Origin: DAOUJI01 sp965237875
GTDB lineage: Bacteria; Chloroflexota; Dehalococcoidia; Lucifugimonadales; JAGWBF01
Assembly (NCBI GenBank): GCA_965237875.1
Contig: CBDEGP010000001.1
Coordinates: 62,001 to 126,000, forward strand
Direction of reading: 5' to 3'
DNA length: 64,000 nucleotides
Made by a program: the position numbers and the translations under genes. Position 1 is the first letter of the stretch. The number at the start of each line of letters is the position of its first letter. This document shows, in pieces, positions 35,238 to 43,491 of this stretch. The notes below the pieces were generated by a model, which was not told where the DNA came from, did not search any database, and saw only the letters and a program-made list of their open reading frames with translations.

Positions 35238-36194
35238 ATGACAGACCTTCCCAAGTTTTCAGAGCTGCCCTCATTCGAGAAGACCGGAGAACGCCATAGC
35301 TGGGGCGTTTGGGGCAAGGACGACCAGCTGGGCATGGCGAACCTGCTTACCCCGGAGCGGGTGGTCAAGGCAGCGTCCCTGGTGCGAAAGGGCAAGGTGT
35401 TCAACCTGGAACCCTCCAGGTCCATCCCCCACCCCCAACGCTCCAAGGATGAACCGTACCAGCACCACATCAACGTACGGCGCACGGGCCGGAGCGACTA
35501 TGTGGACGGCTGGGAGCTCCACGGGGGCATGGGCCACATGGACGGGCTTCGCCACATGCGCTACCGGGAGTTCGGCTACTACCAGGGCCTGCAGGACGAG
35601 GAGTTGGACGAGAAGGTCATGCTGGGCATCAACCTCTGGGCCGACCACGGGCTGGTGGGCAGGGGAGTCTTCCTCGACATCCCCCGGCACTTCGAGAAGC
35701 GGGGCGAGTCGGTGGACCCCAACGCCCGCTTTCCCATTGGGCCGGAGTTGATGGAGGCCGTCGCCGCCGACCAAGGAGTGGAGTTCCAGCCCGGCGACAT
35801 AATGCTGCTGCGCACCGGCTGGATGCGCTGGTACCTGGGGCTGAATCCCACGGAGCGGGAGGTCACCCACGGCTCCGTGCATCCGGGGGAGGACGGGCTT
35901 CATTGCCCTGGGCTGGACGCCAGCCGGGAGACTGCCGCCTGGCTGTGGGACCGCCGGTTCTCGCTGCTGTTCTCCGACAACATCGCCCTGGAGGCCATGC
36001 CGGTGGAGGGAAGCGAATTCCAGCACCGGCGGATCATCCCCCTGATGGGCATGGGCATCGCCGAGCTGCTGACTTTCGAGGAATTGTCTACCGACTGCGC
36101 CGAGGACGGCGTCTACGAGTGCATGGTCACGGCCAAGCCGGTGAACATCCCCGGAGCCTGCGGCTCACCGGCCAACGCTTATGCTATAAAGTAG
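35238..36194 (+). CDS. cyclase family protein (kynurenine formamidase-like metal hydrolase)
   Basis: 318 residues, PF04199 type. The metal-binding motif HxGxxxHxDxxxH is visible as LHGGMGHMDGLRHMRY (standard HxGTHxDxPxH, so slightly diverged). IMLLRTGWM and GLDASRETAAWLWDR are other family segments. Members hydrolyse formamides or lactone/cyclic amides. In this operon it may open a ring or hydrolyse the product of the preceding oxidation. Confidence 0.85.
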   Translation: MTDLPKFSELPSFEKTGERHSWGVWGKDDQLGMANLLTPERVVKAASLVRKGKVFNLEPSRSIPHPQRSKDEPYQHHINVRRTGRSDYVDGWELHGGMGHMDGLRHMRYREFGYYQGLQDEELDEKVMLGINLWADHGLVGRGVFLDIPRHFEKRGESVDPNARFPIGPELMEAVAADQGVEFQPGDIMLLRTGWMRWYLGLNPTEREVTHGSVHPGEDGLHCPGLDASRETAAWLWDRRFSLLFSDNIALEAMPVEGSEFQHRRIIPLMGMGIAELLTFEELSTDCAEDGVYECMVTAKPVNIPGACGSPANAYAIK

Positions 36195-36241
36195 GTACAT
36201 TCTGCGAGTGAACGACTAAACCAGTCAGACCGGAGGAAATG

Positions 36242-37291
36242 ATGAAGACACGTGCGGCTATACACATAAACCTGGGCGAGTATCCCATAGTTGACGAGGT
36301 GGAGGTCCCCGACCCCAAGCCTGATCAGGCGCTTGTAAAGCTGTTCTCCAGCGGAATCTGCCACTCCCAGCTTCACAATATATTCAACACGGAGTTCACC
36401 CGTCCCACGACTCTAGGCCATGAGGGGACCGGTGTTGTCGCCGCCGTGGGCCGAGACGTGAGCCACGTCAAAGAGGGGGACCACGTCATCGTGACATGGG
36501 TGCCCCGCAACCCGGTCCTGGGCAGCCCTCCCAGGGTTCCCACGGGAGTCACCTACCGGGAGCAGGTGATGCCGCCCAACGTGTTCACGTGGGGCGAGCA
36601 CACCCTGGTGAACGGCCAGCTGCTGGTGCCCATATCCAAAGACGAACCCACCGACGTGAGCTGCATCGTGGGATGTGCGGTGCTCACCGGCGCCGGGGCG
36701 GTCATGAATACGGCCCAGGTGCGCCCGGGTGACTCGGTGGCGATTTTCGGAGTCGGTGGCGTAGGGCTGTCGGCGGTGGCCGCCGCGGCCATGTTGGAGG
36801 CCTATCCCATCATTGCCGTAGACCTCCAGGACGACAAGCTGGAGTTCGCCAAGGAGTTCGGCGCCACCCACACGGTGAACGCCTCAACAACGGACCCGGT
36901 GCAGGCGGTGCTGGACCTCACAGGCGGAGGCGCAGAGTACGCTTTCGACACCATAGGAGTGCGGACCACCGCCGAGCAGATTCTTCCCTCGGTGCGCATC
37001 GGCGGCAACGGGGCGGAAAACCACGGCGGCATGGCCGTGATGGTGGGCTATCCCCCCGATGAGATCACCATAAACCCCAAGCTGCTGATGATGGGGCAAC
37101 GGCGCTTCCGGGGCAGCCTGGGCGCCACTTACCCTGAAAAGGACTTCGCCACCTTCCTGAGATGGAACAGGGAGGGGAAGCTGCCGCTGGAGAAGTTGGT
37201 CACTCGCCGCTATGCCCTCGACGATATAGCCGAGGCTTGCGACGATCTGCACCACGGGCGTATTTTCGGCCGGGCCATCCTGGAGTTTTAG
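36242..37291 (+). CDS. medium-chain alcohol dehydrogenase lacking the structural-zinc loop
   Basis: 349 residues from the second ATG (36242), which suits GGAGG better than ATG 36239. The catalytic zinc site is kept (SGICHSQLH, GHEGTGVV, and Cys in CIVGCAVLTGAG), and AIFGVGGVGLSAVAAAAML is the Rossmann motif. The region that normally holds four cysteines reads WVPRNPVLGSPPRVP, so the structural zinc is lost. It resembles class III/NDMA-type dehydrogenases. Last gene of the run that starts at 32870. Confidence 0.88.
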   Translation: MKTRAAIHINLGEYPIVDEVEVPDPKPDQALVKLFSSGICHSQLHNIFNTEFTRPTTLGHEGTGVVAAVGRDVSHVKEGDHVIVTWVPRNPVLGSPPRVPTGVTYREQVMPPNVFTWGEHTLVNGQLLVPISKDEPTDVSCIVGCAVLTGAGAVMNTAQVRPGDSVAIFGVGGVGLSAVAAAAMLEAYPIIAVDLQDDKLEFAKEFGATHTVNASTTDPVQAVLDLTGGGAEYAFDTIGVRTTAEQILPSVRIGGNGAENHGGMAVMVGYPPDEITINPKLLMMGQRRFRGSLGATYPEKDFATFLRWNREGKLPLEKLVTRRYALDDIAEACDDLHHGRIFGRAILEF

Positions 37292-37355
37292 GGACCCGGC
37301 TCCCCCCAGCCGTCCCCTTGCAGGGGCGCGTTGCGATGGCCTGGTGCGGCTTAAC

Positions 37356-38555
37356 TTAAGGCTCGTTGGTCAGGAGAAGTCCGCTGCCCCTGAGCATGGG
37401 TGAGCCTGCGGTCACGTATGCGGTGCGGCAGCCGGTGACCTGCCGCTCTCCGGCCCTGCCGGTGACCTGATACACCCCTTCGGCCAGATGGCCGATGGAA
37501 TGGAGCCGCCCCTCACTGAGGGCCCCTCCGTGGGTGTTGACCGGAAGCTGGCCGGTGCGCTCGATGCGCCCGTCCTGGATGAATTGGTGCGCCTCACCCC
37601 GGCCGCAAAACCCCGCCGACTCCAGCCAATAGTAGACCGAGGGGCTGAACCCGTCGTAGAGCAGTGCCACGTCCACGTCCGCCGGTCCCATTCCGGAGCG
37701 TTCCCAGACCCTGTCGGCGATGGAGCCGCCGGTCTCCATGTAGTCCAGCAGGGGGTAGACCATCAGGTTGGGCATGTTGGAGGTGTTCTGGCCGTACCCC
37801 GCCACGTAGGCCGGCGGGTTGGGCAGGTCCCGGGCTCGCTCCACAGTGGTGAGGACCAAGGCGGCTGCGCCTTCCACCGGAATGTCGCAGTCGAAGAGGC
37901 AGAGGGGGTCGGCGATCATCCGGGCGTTCATGTAGTCCTCGCGGGTCATGGGGGTCTCGAAGAAGTAGGCCTTTTCGTTCAGGTTGGCGTTTGCGCGCTG
38001 GGCCACAGCCAAGGTTGCCATCTCCTCTCGGTTGGCCCCATAGAGGTGCATGTAGCGGCGGTAGGCCAGCGAGTGGGGTTGGTAGGATGAGGCGAACCCG
38101 TAGGGCGTCTGAAACTGGGCGTCGCCCCGGGCGTAGGAGTCGGACACGGCCCCATACGCGCCCCTTGGACGGTGCAACGCCCGCCAGACCAGGGCATAGT
38201 TGCATGCCCCCGCGGCCAGTGCGTTGACGGCCTCGATGACGGCGCTGAGGACCATCCCCTGGTCGATCTGGGCATACCAGCGGACCCCGTGACCATTTTC
38301 CGGCCCTATTTTCAGGTGGCGCATGATGTAGTTTACGCTCACCATGTCACGGCCGTCGGTGGAGCCTGCCCCTCGGAAGGGAGGCTCCGGGTAGCTGGCA
38401 ATGCCGTCGATGTCGGACAAGTCCAGTCCGGCGTCCTTGACTGCGTTCGCGCAGGCCTCCAGGCAGAGGGCCCCGAGAGTCCCCACGAGGGTGCGGCTAA
38501 GCTTGGAGAAGCCCACTCCCACAATGGCTGTCTTGCCTTTGGACTCCCAGGCCAT
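37356..38555 (-). CDS. thiolase family protein (lipid-transfer/SCP-x-like)
   Basis: 399 residues. KTAIVGVGFSKLSRTLVGTL, EACANAVKDAGLDLSDIDGI and GACNYALVWRALHRPRGAYG fit the thiolase-like SCP-x group, and the end has VNTHGGALSEGRLHSIGHLA with the conserved His-Gly. Such proteins with DUF35 partners act in beta-oxidation or aldol/retro-aldol steps of side-chain degradation. It abuts the DUF35 gene with one base between start and stop. Confidence 0.87.
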   Translation of the reverse strand: MAWESKGKTAIVGVGFSKLSRTLVGTLGALCLEACANAVKDAGLDLSDIDGIASYPEPPFRGAGSTDGRDMVSVNYIMRHLKIGPENGHGVRWYAQIDQGMVLSAVIEAVNALAAGACNYALVWRALHRPRGAYGAVSDSYARGDAQFQTPYGFASSYQPHSLAYRRYMHLYGANREEMATLAVAQRANANLNEKAYFFETPMTREDYMNARMIADPLCLFDCDIPVEGAAALVLTTVERARDLPNPPAYVAGYGQNTSNMPNLMVYPLLDYMETGGSIADRVWERSGMGPADVDVALLYDGFSPSVYYWLESAGFCGRGEAHQFIQDGRIERTGQLPVNTHGGALSEGRLHSIGHLAEGVYQVTGRAGERQVTGCRTAYVTAGSPMLRGSGLLLTNEP

Positions 38556-38975
38556 CTAGCTCTCCATCGCTTTGAACTGGGGCAGTGTGACGCCGTCCCG
38601 CTCTTCATACATGACCTGGACCCGCTGCCCTATCCGCACTTCGTTGGCCTCGTCGCCAGGAAGGTAGGTGATCATGAAGAGCATAGGCTGCTCGTCCAAC
38701 TCGACTATGACGTTGACGTAGGGCACGTCGTCCTCGAAGCCCTTCACGTTCTTCTGGCGCATGACGGTGTAGCTATAAACGGAGCCTCCGCCGCTGACGG
38801 GCTCGAAAGCCAGGTCCTCCAATCCGCAGGAGTCGCATAAAGGTCTGGGCGGGTGGTTGTAATAGCCGCAGGACCGGCAGCGCTGGATCTCAAGCCTGTG
38901 CTCACTGGCCGCATCCCAGAAGGGCTGGGTCAGGTCGTCAGGCATCGGCAGCGGCTTGGACGGCATATTCGTCAC
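38556..38975 (-). CDS. Zn-ribbon/OB-fold protein (DUF35)
   Basis: 139 residues. CRSCGYYNHPPRPLCDSCG is the rubredoxin-like zinc ribbon, followed by the OB fold (GGSVYSYTVMRQKNV...GQRVQVMYEERDG). DUF35 proteins bind thiolase partners; the next gene downstream is one. The stop of this gene and the start of the thiolase are adjacent. Confidence 0.9.
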   Translation of the reverse strand: MTNMPSKPLPMPDDLTQPFWDAASEHRLEIQRCRSCGYYNHPPRPLCDSCGLEDLAFEPVSGGGSVYSYTVMRQKNVKGFEDDVPYVNVIVELDEQPMLFMITYLPGDEANEVRIGQRVQVMYEERDGVTLPQFKAMES

Positions 38976-39201
38976 GGTCCGGTTTCTCCGGTTTCAAGTG
39001 TGATTCGGGTATTGCAGCGAACGTCTTGGACCATTACACGAGTATAGCGTCATTTGTGTGCTTTGGCATTGCAGCGCGAGGGACTGTTCAGTCTGCGGAC
39101 CACGAGCCGTGTCGTAAGGATTGAGAAGGTCATTGCAGACCGGTGCGAAACCGGTTTTTCTGAACCTGCCTGATGTTTGCTTGGAGCAGCCAATGTCTGG
39201 T

Positions 39202-39207
39202 GTATAA
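39202..39207 (+). promoter_or_regulatory. -10 element placed for leaderless vapB transcription
   Basis: TATAAT ends seven bases before ATG 39215 with no ribosome site between, so transcription would start at or next to the ATG. TTGCTT (19 bp upstream) and TTGGAG (15 bp) are imperfect -35 candidates. Confidence 0.5.
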
Positions 39208-39214
39208 TAGGTGT

Positions 39215-39418
39215 ATGACACGCACGAACGTTGACATTGATGACCAAGCCTGCGCCGAGGTGATGCGCCGTTACAGGCTCTCGACCAAGCGGGAAGCGGT
39301 CAACTTGGCGCTGCGTTCGCTGGCGGCTGAGCCCCTGTCCATTGACGAGGCCCGTGAACTGCGCGGATCGGGCTGGGTCGGCGACCTCGACACGTTGCGG
39401 TCCAGCAGTGCAACGTGA
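39215..39418 (+). CDS. vapB: VapB-type antitoxin
   Basis: 67 residues. MTRTNVDIDDQACAEVMRRY and LSTKREAVNLALRSLA form the ribbon-helix-helix domain of the VapB (type II TA) family, and the acidic tail RELRGSGWVGDLDTLR binds the toxin. Its stop overlaps the vapC start by four bases. Intact, unlike several other TA genes here. Confidence 0.85.
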   Translation: MTRTNVDIDDQACAEVMRRYRLSTKREAVNLALRSLAAEPLSIDEARELRGSGWVGDLDTLRSSSAT

Positions 39419-39798
39419 TTTTGATCGACACCTCCGCGTGGATCGAGTTTCTAAGGGACACGGGGTCTGCGGCCTGCAATCGTGTAGAGGAGACGCTGGC
39501 CCAGGAATTCGCAGTTTGCGACGTGGTCCGTATGGAGGTCTTAGCGGGCGCCAGAGACGAGTTCCATCTCCGGGGCCTCCGGAGGTTGCTTGCTCGGGCC
39601 GTATATATTCCTACGCTCCCGTCGGACTACGATGACGCCGCGGCGCTTTACCGGCGTTGCCGCCTTGAGGGGGAGACAGTCCGCAAGCTGATTGACTGCC
39701 TCATCGCGTCCGTAGCCATTCGTGCCGGGGTTGCCATCCTTCATTGTGACGCCGACTTTGACGCCCTCGCACGTCACTCGTCGCTTCAGACAGCATAG
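39415..39798 (+). CDS. vapC: VapC-type PIN-domain ribonuclease toxin
   Basis: 127 residues from GTG 39415. PIN acidic residues are visible: LIDTSAWIEFLR (Asp5), VVRMEVLAGA (Glu), RKLIDCLIASVAI (Asp) and LHCDADFDALA (Asp). The predicted activity is cleavage of tRNA or rRNA. Operon with vapB. Confidence 0.88.
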   Translation: MILIDTSAWIEFLRDTGSAACNRVEETLAQEFAVCDVVRMEVLAGARDEFHLRGLRRLLARAVYIPTLPSDYDDAAALYRRCRLEGETVRKLIDCLIASVAIRAGVAILHCDADFDALARHSSLQTA

Positions 39799-39878
39799 AA
39801 TCCCTGAGCCATGCCGCCCGCCACAGCCCGGAATTCGGCGATGGAGCCATGATTTCCATATGTTGGGAATGACCCGGC

Positions 39879-39921
39879 GGCTGTCCCATCGAACTTAGGG
39901 CGGGTGTGTAATTAAGTCCGC
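39879..39921 (+). repeat. 43-bp direct repeat, left copy
   Basis: Starts GGCTGTCCCATCGAACTTAG and ends TAATTAAGTCCGC. It matches the copy at 40541-40583 with two differences in 43 bp. The -10 hexamer is TGTAAT here and TATAAT in the right copy. Confidence 0.9.
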
Positions 39922-39996
39922 TGTAGGGTTGGGATGGCGGTGCGAAGGACTGTGCAGGCTGCCGGGGCGCGGGCCGTGCGGTAGGAGTGAGGAGAC

Positions 39997-40239
39997 ATGC
40001 ACCACAGAGAAGTCTCGGCTGAACATGCGGCATTCGAACAACGAGTACTCAAACGGTTTAAGGAAGCGCTTGCTGAAGCGCCTGATGAGTACCGTTGCCC
40101 GGACACGGGGTTCTATAGCGGCCGGAGCGATTGGGAAAAGGTTATAGCCTCCATAGAAAACGAGGGCATTCCCACAGTCGAGGAAATGCGGGAGATGATG
40201 AAGGGCTGGGGGTTGGACCCCAGCCGCATTGGCCTTTAG
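39997..40239 (+). CDS. small hypothetical protein, possible antitoxin
   Basis: 80 residues, from ATG 39997 with a strong ribosome site (GTGAGGAGAC). EHAAFEQRVLKRFKEALAEA is a charged helix, and the C-terminal IENEGIPTVEEMREMMKGWG is also helical. No family is recognised. It is followed within 25 bp by a toxin-sized frame, and both lie between the 43-bp repeats, which suggests a mobile TA-like pair. Confidence 0.5.
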   Translation: MHHREVSAEHAAFEQRVLKRFKEALAEAPDEYRCPDTGFYSGRSDWEKVIASIENEGIPTVEEMREMMKGWGLDPSRIGL

Positions 40240-40262
40240 GACATGCCCCAATCTTTCACCGG

Positions 40263-40520
40263 TTGCCGGCGGCGCGCCGGTATCTAAACTCTGCGTCTGC
40301 TAGCGTCAGGTCCGACATTATCGACCTCGTTGGACGGCTCATGAGACATCCCACGCTTGATTCCTTAGATGACCCATACGTGTGGCGGATATGGAGCCGT
40401 GAGCTTGATCTGTTGGAGCACCAAGACAGCCGTTACTGGATTGTCTTCTATTGGGAACCCCCTACTTTGGTCGCGGTGAATATTGGAGATTCCTCAGAAG
40501 CGCCGTGCCTTTGGCGTTAG
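40263..40520 (+). CDS. small RelE-like protein, possible toxin
   Basis: About 85 residues; start uncertain (TTG 40263, without a clear ribosome site). LPAARRYLNSASASVRSDII resembles the first helices of RelE/ParE-type toxins, and ELDLLEHQDSRYWIVFYWEP resembles their central beta strands. The frame is open further upstream, so coupling with the preceding gene by frameshift or restart is possible. Low certainty. Confidence 0.4.
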   Translation: MPAARRYLNSASASVRSDIIDLVGRLMRHPTLDSLDDPYVWRIWSRELDLLEHQDSRYWIVFYWEPPTLVAVNIGDSSEAPCLWR

Positions 40521-40540
40521 GCGCCGGAGAGGGTCGCGGT

Positions 40541-40583
40541 GGCTGTCCCATCGAACTTAGGTCGGGTGTATAATTAAGTCCGC
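40541..40583 (+). repeat. 43-bp direct repeat, right copy, carrying a promoter
   Basis: Near-identical to 39879-39921. It contains TATAAT (40569-40574), 37 bp before ATG 40611 of the CoA-transferase gene, so it is probably that gene's promoter. Confidence 0.85.
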
Positions 40584-40610
40584 CCAAGAATCGGGGTTTG
40601 GCGGTGGTCG

Positions 40611-41822
40611 ATGAGCGTCGAAAAGCGGCTCCCCATGGAAGGCATAAGGGTCTTGGACTTCGGCATGGCCGCCGTTGGCCCCCTCTCAGCCACCTATCTG
40701 GGTGTGCTTGGCGCCGACGTAATCAAGGTAGAACAGCCCACGGGAGACGTAGTGCGGCGCGGCAGCGGAGCCACGATGAAGGGCATGGGATGCACCTTCA
40801 TCGGCAACAACTACACCAAGCGCGGCATGATGCTGGACCTGAAGGACGAGACGGACCTGGGCATCGCCTTCAAGCTGGTGGCCTCCGCCGACGTGGCCCT
40901 GGACAACTTCCGAGAGCGGGACATCATGGTGCGGCTGGGCTTGGGGTACGACGTGATGTCCAAGCTCAACCCACGCATCATCTACCTGCAGGCGTCCGCC
41001 TACGGTCCGGTCGGGCCTCTGAAGGGAATGCTCAGCAACGAATGGGCGACCCAGGCGGCCGCGGCCTACACGAGCCTGAACGGTAAGCAGGGAGGCCCTC
41101 CCGAGTTCTTGAGGGGGTCCGCCCATCTGGACTGGAACGGCGCAATGCTCAACTGCCTGGGCATCCTGGCCGCACTGCACGTTAGGAACAAGACGGGCCG
41201 AGGCGTTTTCATGGAGACCAGCCAGCTCCAGTCCACCGTGACCGGAGGCTTCACCCGGCTGGCGGAATACTTCGCCTCCGGGGAATCCCCCAAGCCTATG
41301 GGCTCGGCGAGGCCCAATATCGTGCCGGACCAGGCCTTTCCCACGGCGCTTGGCTACGTCAGCGTCAGCGTGGTCCACAATGGCATCTGGGCCCGCCTGT
41401 GCCAGGCCCTGGACATGCCGGAGTTGGCGGACGATCCCCGTTTCAACTCCAACCAGGACCGGGTGGAGAACCGGAGCGAGCTCATACCCATCATCGAGGA
41501 ACGCTTCATGAAAAGGGCTGCGTGGCAGTGGGTCGAGACCCTGCGCCGGCACAGGGTTCCGTGCGGCGAGTACAAATACGATAAGCCCAGGAGCCACCTA
41601 GCCATGGAGCATCCCCAGGTGGCGGCCAATCACATGATGGACACCATACAGTCGGCCTGGGGTCCCGTGAACTACTCCACGGGCCACTGGAGATTCAGCC
41701 GGGCCCGCACCAAGGTGGACAGACCGGCGCCTGTGTTCAATCAAGACAGGGAAGAGATTATCCGCGAGTTGGAAGAGGGAGCTGCGTCCAACGGCGGGTC
41801 CCCAAGGAGAGGCGGCCGTTGA
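40611..41822 (+). CDS. CaiB/BaiF family CoA-transferase (1)
   Basis: 403 residues, class III CoA-transferase moving CoA between carboxylic acids. PMEGIRVLDFGMAAVGPLSA and LGADVIKVEQPTGD are the family start. The catalytic Asp would be in the DNFRERDIMVRLGLGYDVMS region (conserved as ALDNFRPG in relatives). LQASAYGPVGPLKGM and the C-terminal domain (FMKRAAWQWVETLRRHRVPC) are also typical. The substrate acid is unknown. A second family member follows 42 bp downstream; the two may form a heteromer. Confidence 0.9.
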   Translation: MSVEKRLPMEGIRVLDFGMAAVGPLSATYLGVLGADVIKVEQPTGDVVRRGSGATMKGMGCTFIGNNYTKRGMMLDLKDETDLGIAFKLVASADVALDNFRERDIMVRLGLGYDVMSKLNPRIIYLQASAYGPVGPLKGMLSNEWATQAAAAYTSLNGKQGGPPEFLRGSAHLDWNGAMLNCLGILAALHVRNKTGRGVFMETSQLQSTVTGGFTRLAEYFASGESPKPMGSARPNIVPDQAFPTALGYVSVSVVHNGIWARLCQALDMPELADDPRFNSNQDRVENRSELIPIIEERFMKRAAWQWVETLRRHRVPCGEYKYDKPRSHLAMEHPQVAANHMMDTIQSAWGPVNYSTGHWRFSRARTKVDRPAPVFNQDREEIIRELEEGAASNGGSPRRGGR

Positions 41823-41864
41823 ACTCCCTTGCCTCTCCGGCGGTTAAGGTCAGGACTTAGCGAT

Positions 41865-43052
41865 ATGCCATTGGCGCTGGAGGGGATAAGAATAGTAGAC
41901 GTTTCCCAGGGCGTCTCCGGGCCTGTGGGGTCCATGATGCTTGGCGACCTGGGAGCGGAGATAATCAAGGTGGAGCCGATTGAGGGCGACTGGCTCCGCC
42001 GGATCGGTCCCTTCGAGAACGGCGAGGGCGCAATATTCATCCGGTTGAACAGGAACAGGCGCGGCATCTGCCTGGACCTCAAGTCCCAGTCCGGCAGGGA
42101 TGTCCTGGTCAGGCTGGTCCAAGGCGCCGACGTTTTCATCGAAGGCTACCGACCCGGCGCCATGGAAAGCTTGAAACTAGGCTATGACGACCTGTCGGCA
42201 GTGAACCCCGGCCTCATATATTGCTCCGTCTCGGGAATGGGCAGCCAGGGTCCCTTGGCCGAACTTCCCGCCACCGAGCTTGACGTGCAGGCGATCATCG
42301 GGAAGCACCGGCATCTGGGCCGCGCCGACGAACCGCCTCTGAGGGTGGGGTTCGATGTAGTGTCGGAGAACGCCGGATGGGCCGCTGCTCAGGCGGTTGT
42401 CATAGGCGTAATGGAGCGGGAAGCGACGGGGCTGGGACAACACGTGGAGACCTCTTTGTTGGATGCGGCGGTCAACCTGATGCAGTGGGCCACGGCTGCG
42501 GAGTCCGCCCCCGACGAGTGGAAGGGAAAGCAGCTGGCGGGCTACACCGAACCCCCCGACCACGGTTTCCGGTGCAAGGACGCCAACTTCCTGCTGGACA
42601 TGGGCCGTGTCGAGGAAGAGTGGAAGGAGTTCTGTCTCGCCGTGGGCGCCGACGGCGTGGCCTATAATCCCCTCTACGACAGCTTCGCCAAGCGGCTTAA
42701 CTGGATGCCCGCCATCAGAGAAGAGATGTCGGCTGCTCTCGCGGATTGGACCTTCGATGACCTGGAGAAGCTGGCACGGGGCATGGGGGCCACCATAGTC
42801 AAGATGAACACCTTCGGCACGTTGATGGACCACCCCCAGGTGGAAGCGCTGGAGATGGCGCGGGAACTGGTGCATCCGGTGGCGGGAAAATACCGGACGC
42901 TGGACATCCCCTGGGACTTCTCAGAGCCCATCGCTCGGCTGTCGCCTGTGCCGGCGCCTGCTTTGGGTCAGGACACCCGGGAGCTGCTGGCGGAGGCGGG
43001 ATACACGGAAGAGGAGATTTCCGCCATGTACGCAGAGAGGGCGGTGGCCTAA
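41865..43052 (+). CDS. CaiB/BaiF family CoA-transferase (2)
   Basis: 395 residues from ATG 41865 (MPLALEGIRIVDVSQGVSGP); the frame is open to 41829 but family N-termini begin here. Signatures are LGDLGAEIIKVEPIEGDWLR, GADVFIEGYRPGAMESLKLG (typically ENFRPG with the catalytic Asp nearby) and YCSVSGMGSQGPL. It diverges from the first copy, so it is a paralogue and not a tandem duplicate. The usual NFRPGxxxxLGLD catalytic Asp appears as GYDDL here. Confidence 0.88.
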   Translation: MPLALEGIRIVDVSQGVSGPVGSMMLGDLGAEIIKVEPIEGDWLRRIGPFENGEGAIFIRLNRNRRGICLDLKSQSGRDVLVRLVQGADVFIEGYRPGAMESLKLGYDDLSAVNPGLIYCSVSGMGSQGPLAELPATELDVQAIIGKHRHLGRADEPPLRVGFDVVSENAGWAAAQAVVIGVMEREATGLGQHVETSLLDAAVNLMQWATAAESAPDEWKGKQLAGYTEPPDHGFRCKDANFLLDMGRVEEEWKEFCLAVGADGVAYNPLYDSFAKRLNWMPAIREEMSAALADWTFDDLEKLARGMGATIVKMNTFGTLMDHPQVEALEMARELVHPVAGKYRTLDIPWDFSEPIARLSPVPAPALGQDTRELLAEAGYTEEEISAMYAERAVA

Positions 43053-43053
43053 T

Positions 43054-43090
43054 CCCTTCTCCCCTGGCGGGAGAAGGTTAGGATGAGGGG
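43054..43090 (+). repeat. hairpin repeat, left flank of DUF559 gene
   Basis: Stem CTTCTCCC (43056-43063) / GGGAGAAG (43069-43076), then the tail GTTAGGATGAGGG. It is the inverted counterpart of the repeat at 43431-43470 and is related to copies near 15750 and 44448. Confidence 0.8.
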
Positions 43091-43092
43091 GC

Positions 43093-43428
43093 ATGAGCGA
43101 CGCATCTAAGGCGCGCCGCCTTAGAAAAGAATCGACCGATGCCGAAAGGGCTATGTGGAGGCTTTTGCGAAACCGTCTGTTTGCGGGCCGAAAATTCCGC
43201 AGGTAAGTCCCCGTAGGCCCATACGTCGTGGACTTCGTGTGTTTCGAAGAGAGGCTGATTGTCGAGTTGGACGGCGGACACCATCAGAGGCGAGAGGACT
43301 ACGACGGTGAGCGCACGAGATGGCTGACAGGTCAGGGATTCAGGGTAATCAGGTTCTGGAACAATCAGGTCTTGAACGGGCCAGTTTCGGTACAGGAGGC
43401 GCTCTTAGCCGAGTTGGAAACGGCTTAA
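43093..43428 (+). pseudogene. DUF559 (Vsr-like endonuclease) gene with a premature ochre codon
   Basis: About 111 codons from ATG 43093. RLRKESTDAERAMWRLLRNR and FAGRKFRR precede TAA at 43204-43206; relatives have Gln here (FRRQVPVGPYVVDF). The rest is intact: VPVGPYVVDFVCFEERLIVE with the PD-(D/E)XK-like Asp and Glu, LDGGHHQRREDYDGERTRWL, and IRFWNNQVLNG. CAA to TAA is a single transition. It lies between two inverted hairpin repeats. Confidence 0.75.
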
Positions 43429-43430
43429 GC

Positions 43431-43470
43431 CACCCTCACCCCAACCCTCTCCCGTCGAGGGAGAGGGGGG
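43431..43470 (-). repeat. hairpin repeat, right flank of DUF559 gene
   Basis: The tail CCCTCACCCCAACC (43433-43446) precedes the stem CCTCTCCC/GGGAGAGG (loop GTCGA). On the minus strand it matches the left flank closely. A truncated relative with the same GTCGA loop is at 44448-44474. Confidence 0.8.
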
Positions 43471-43491
43471 ATGATGATTGGAGGAAGACTG

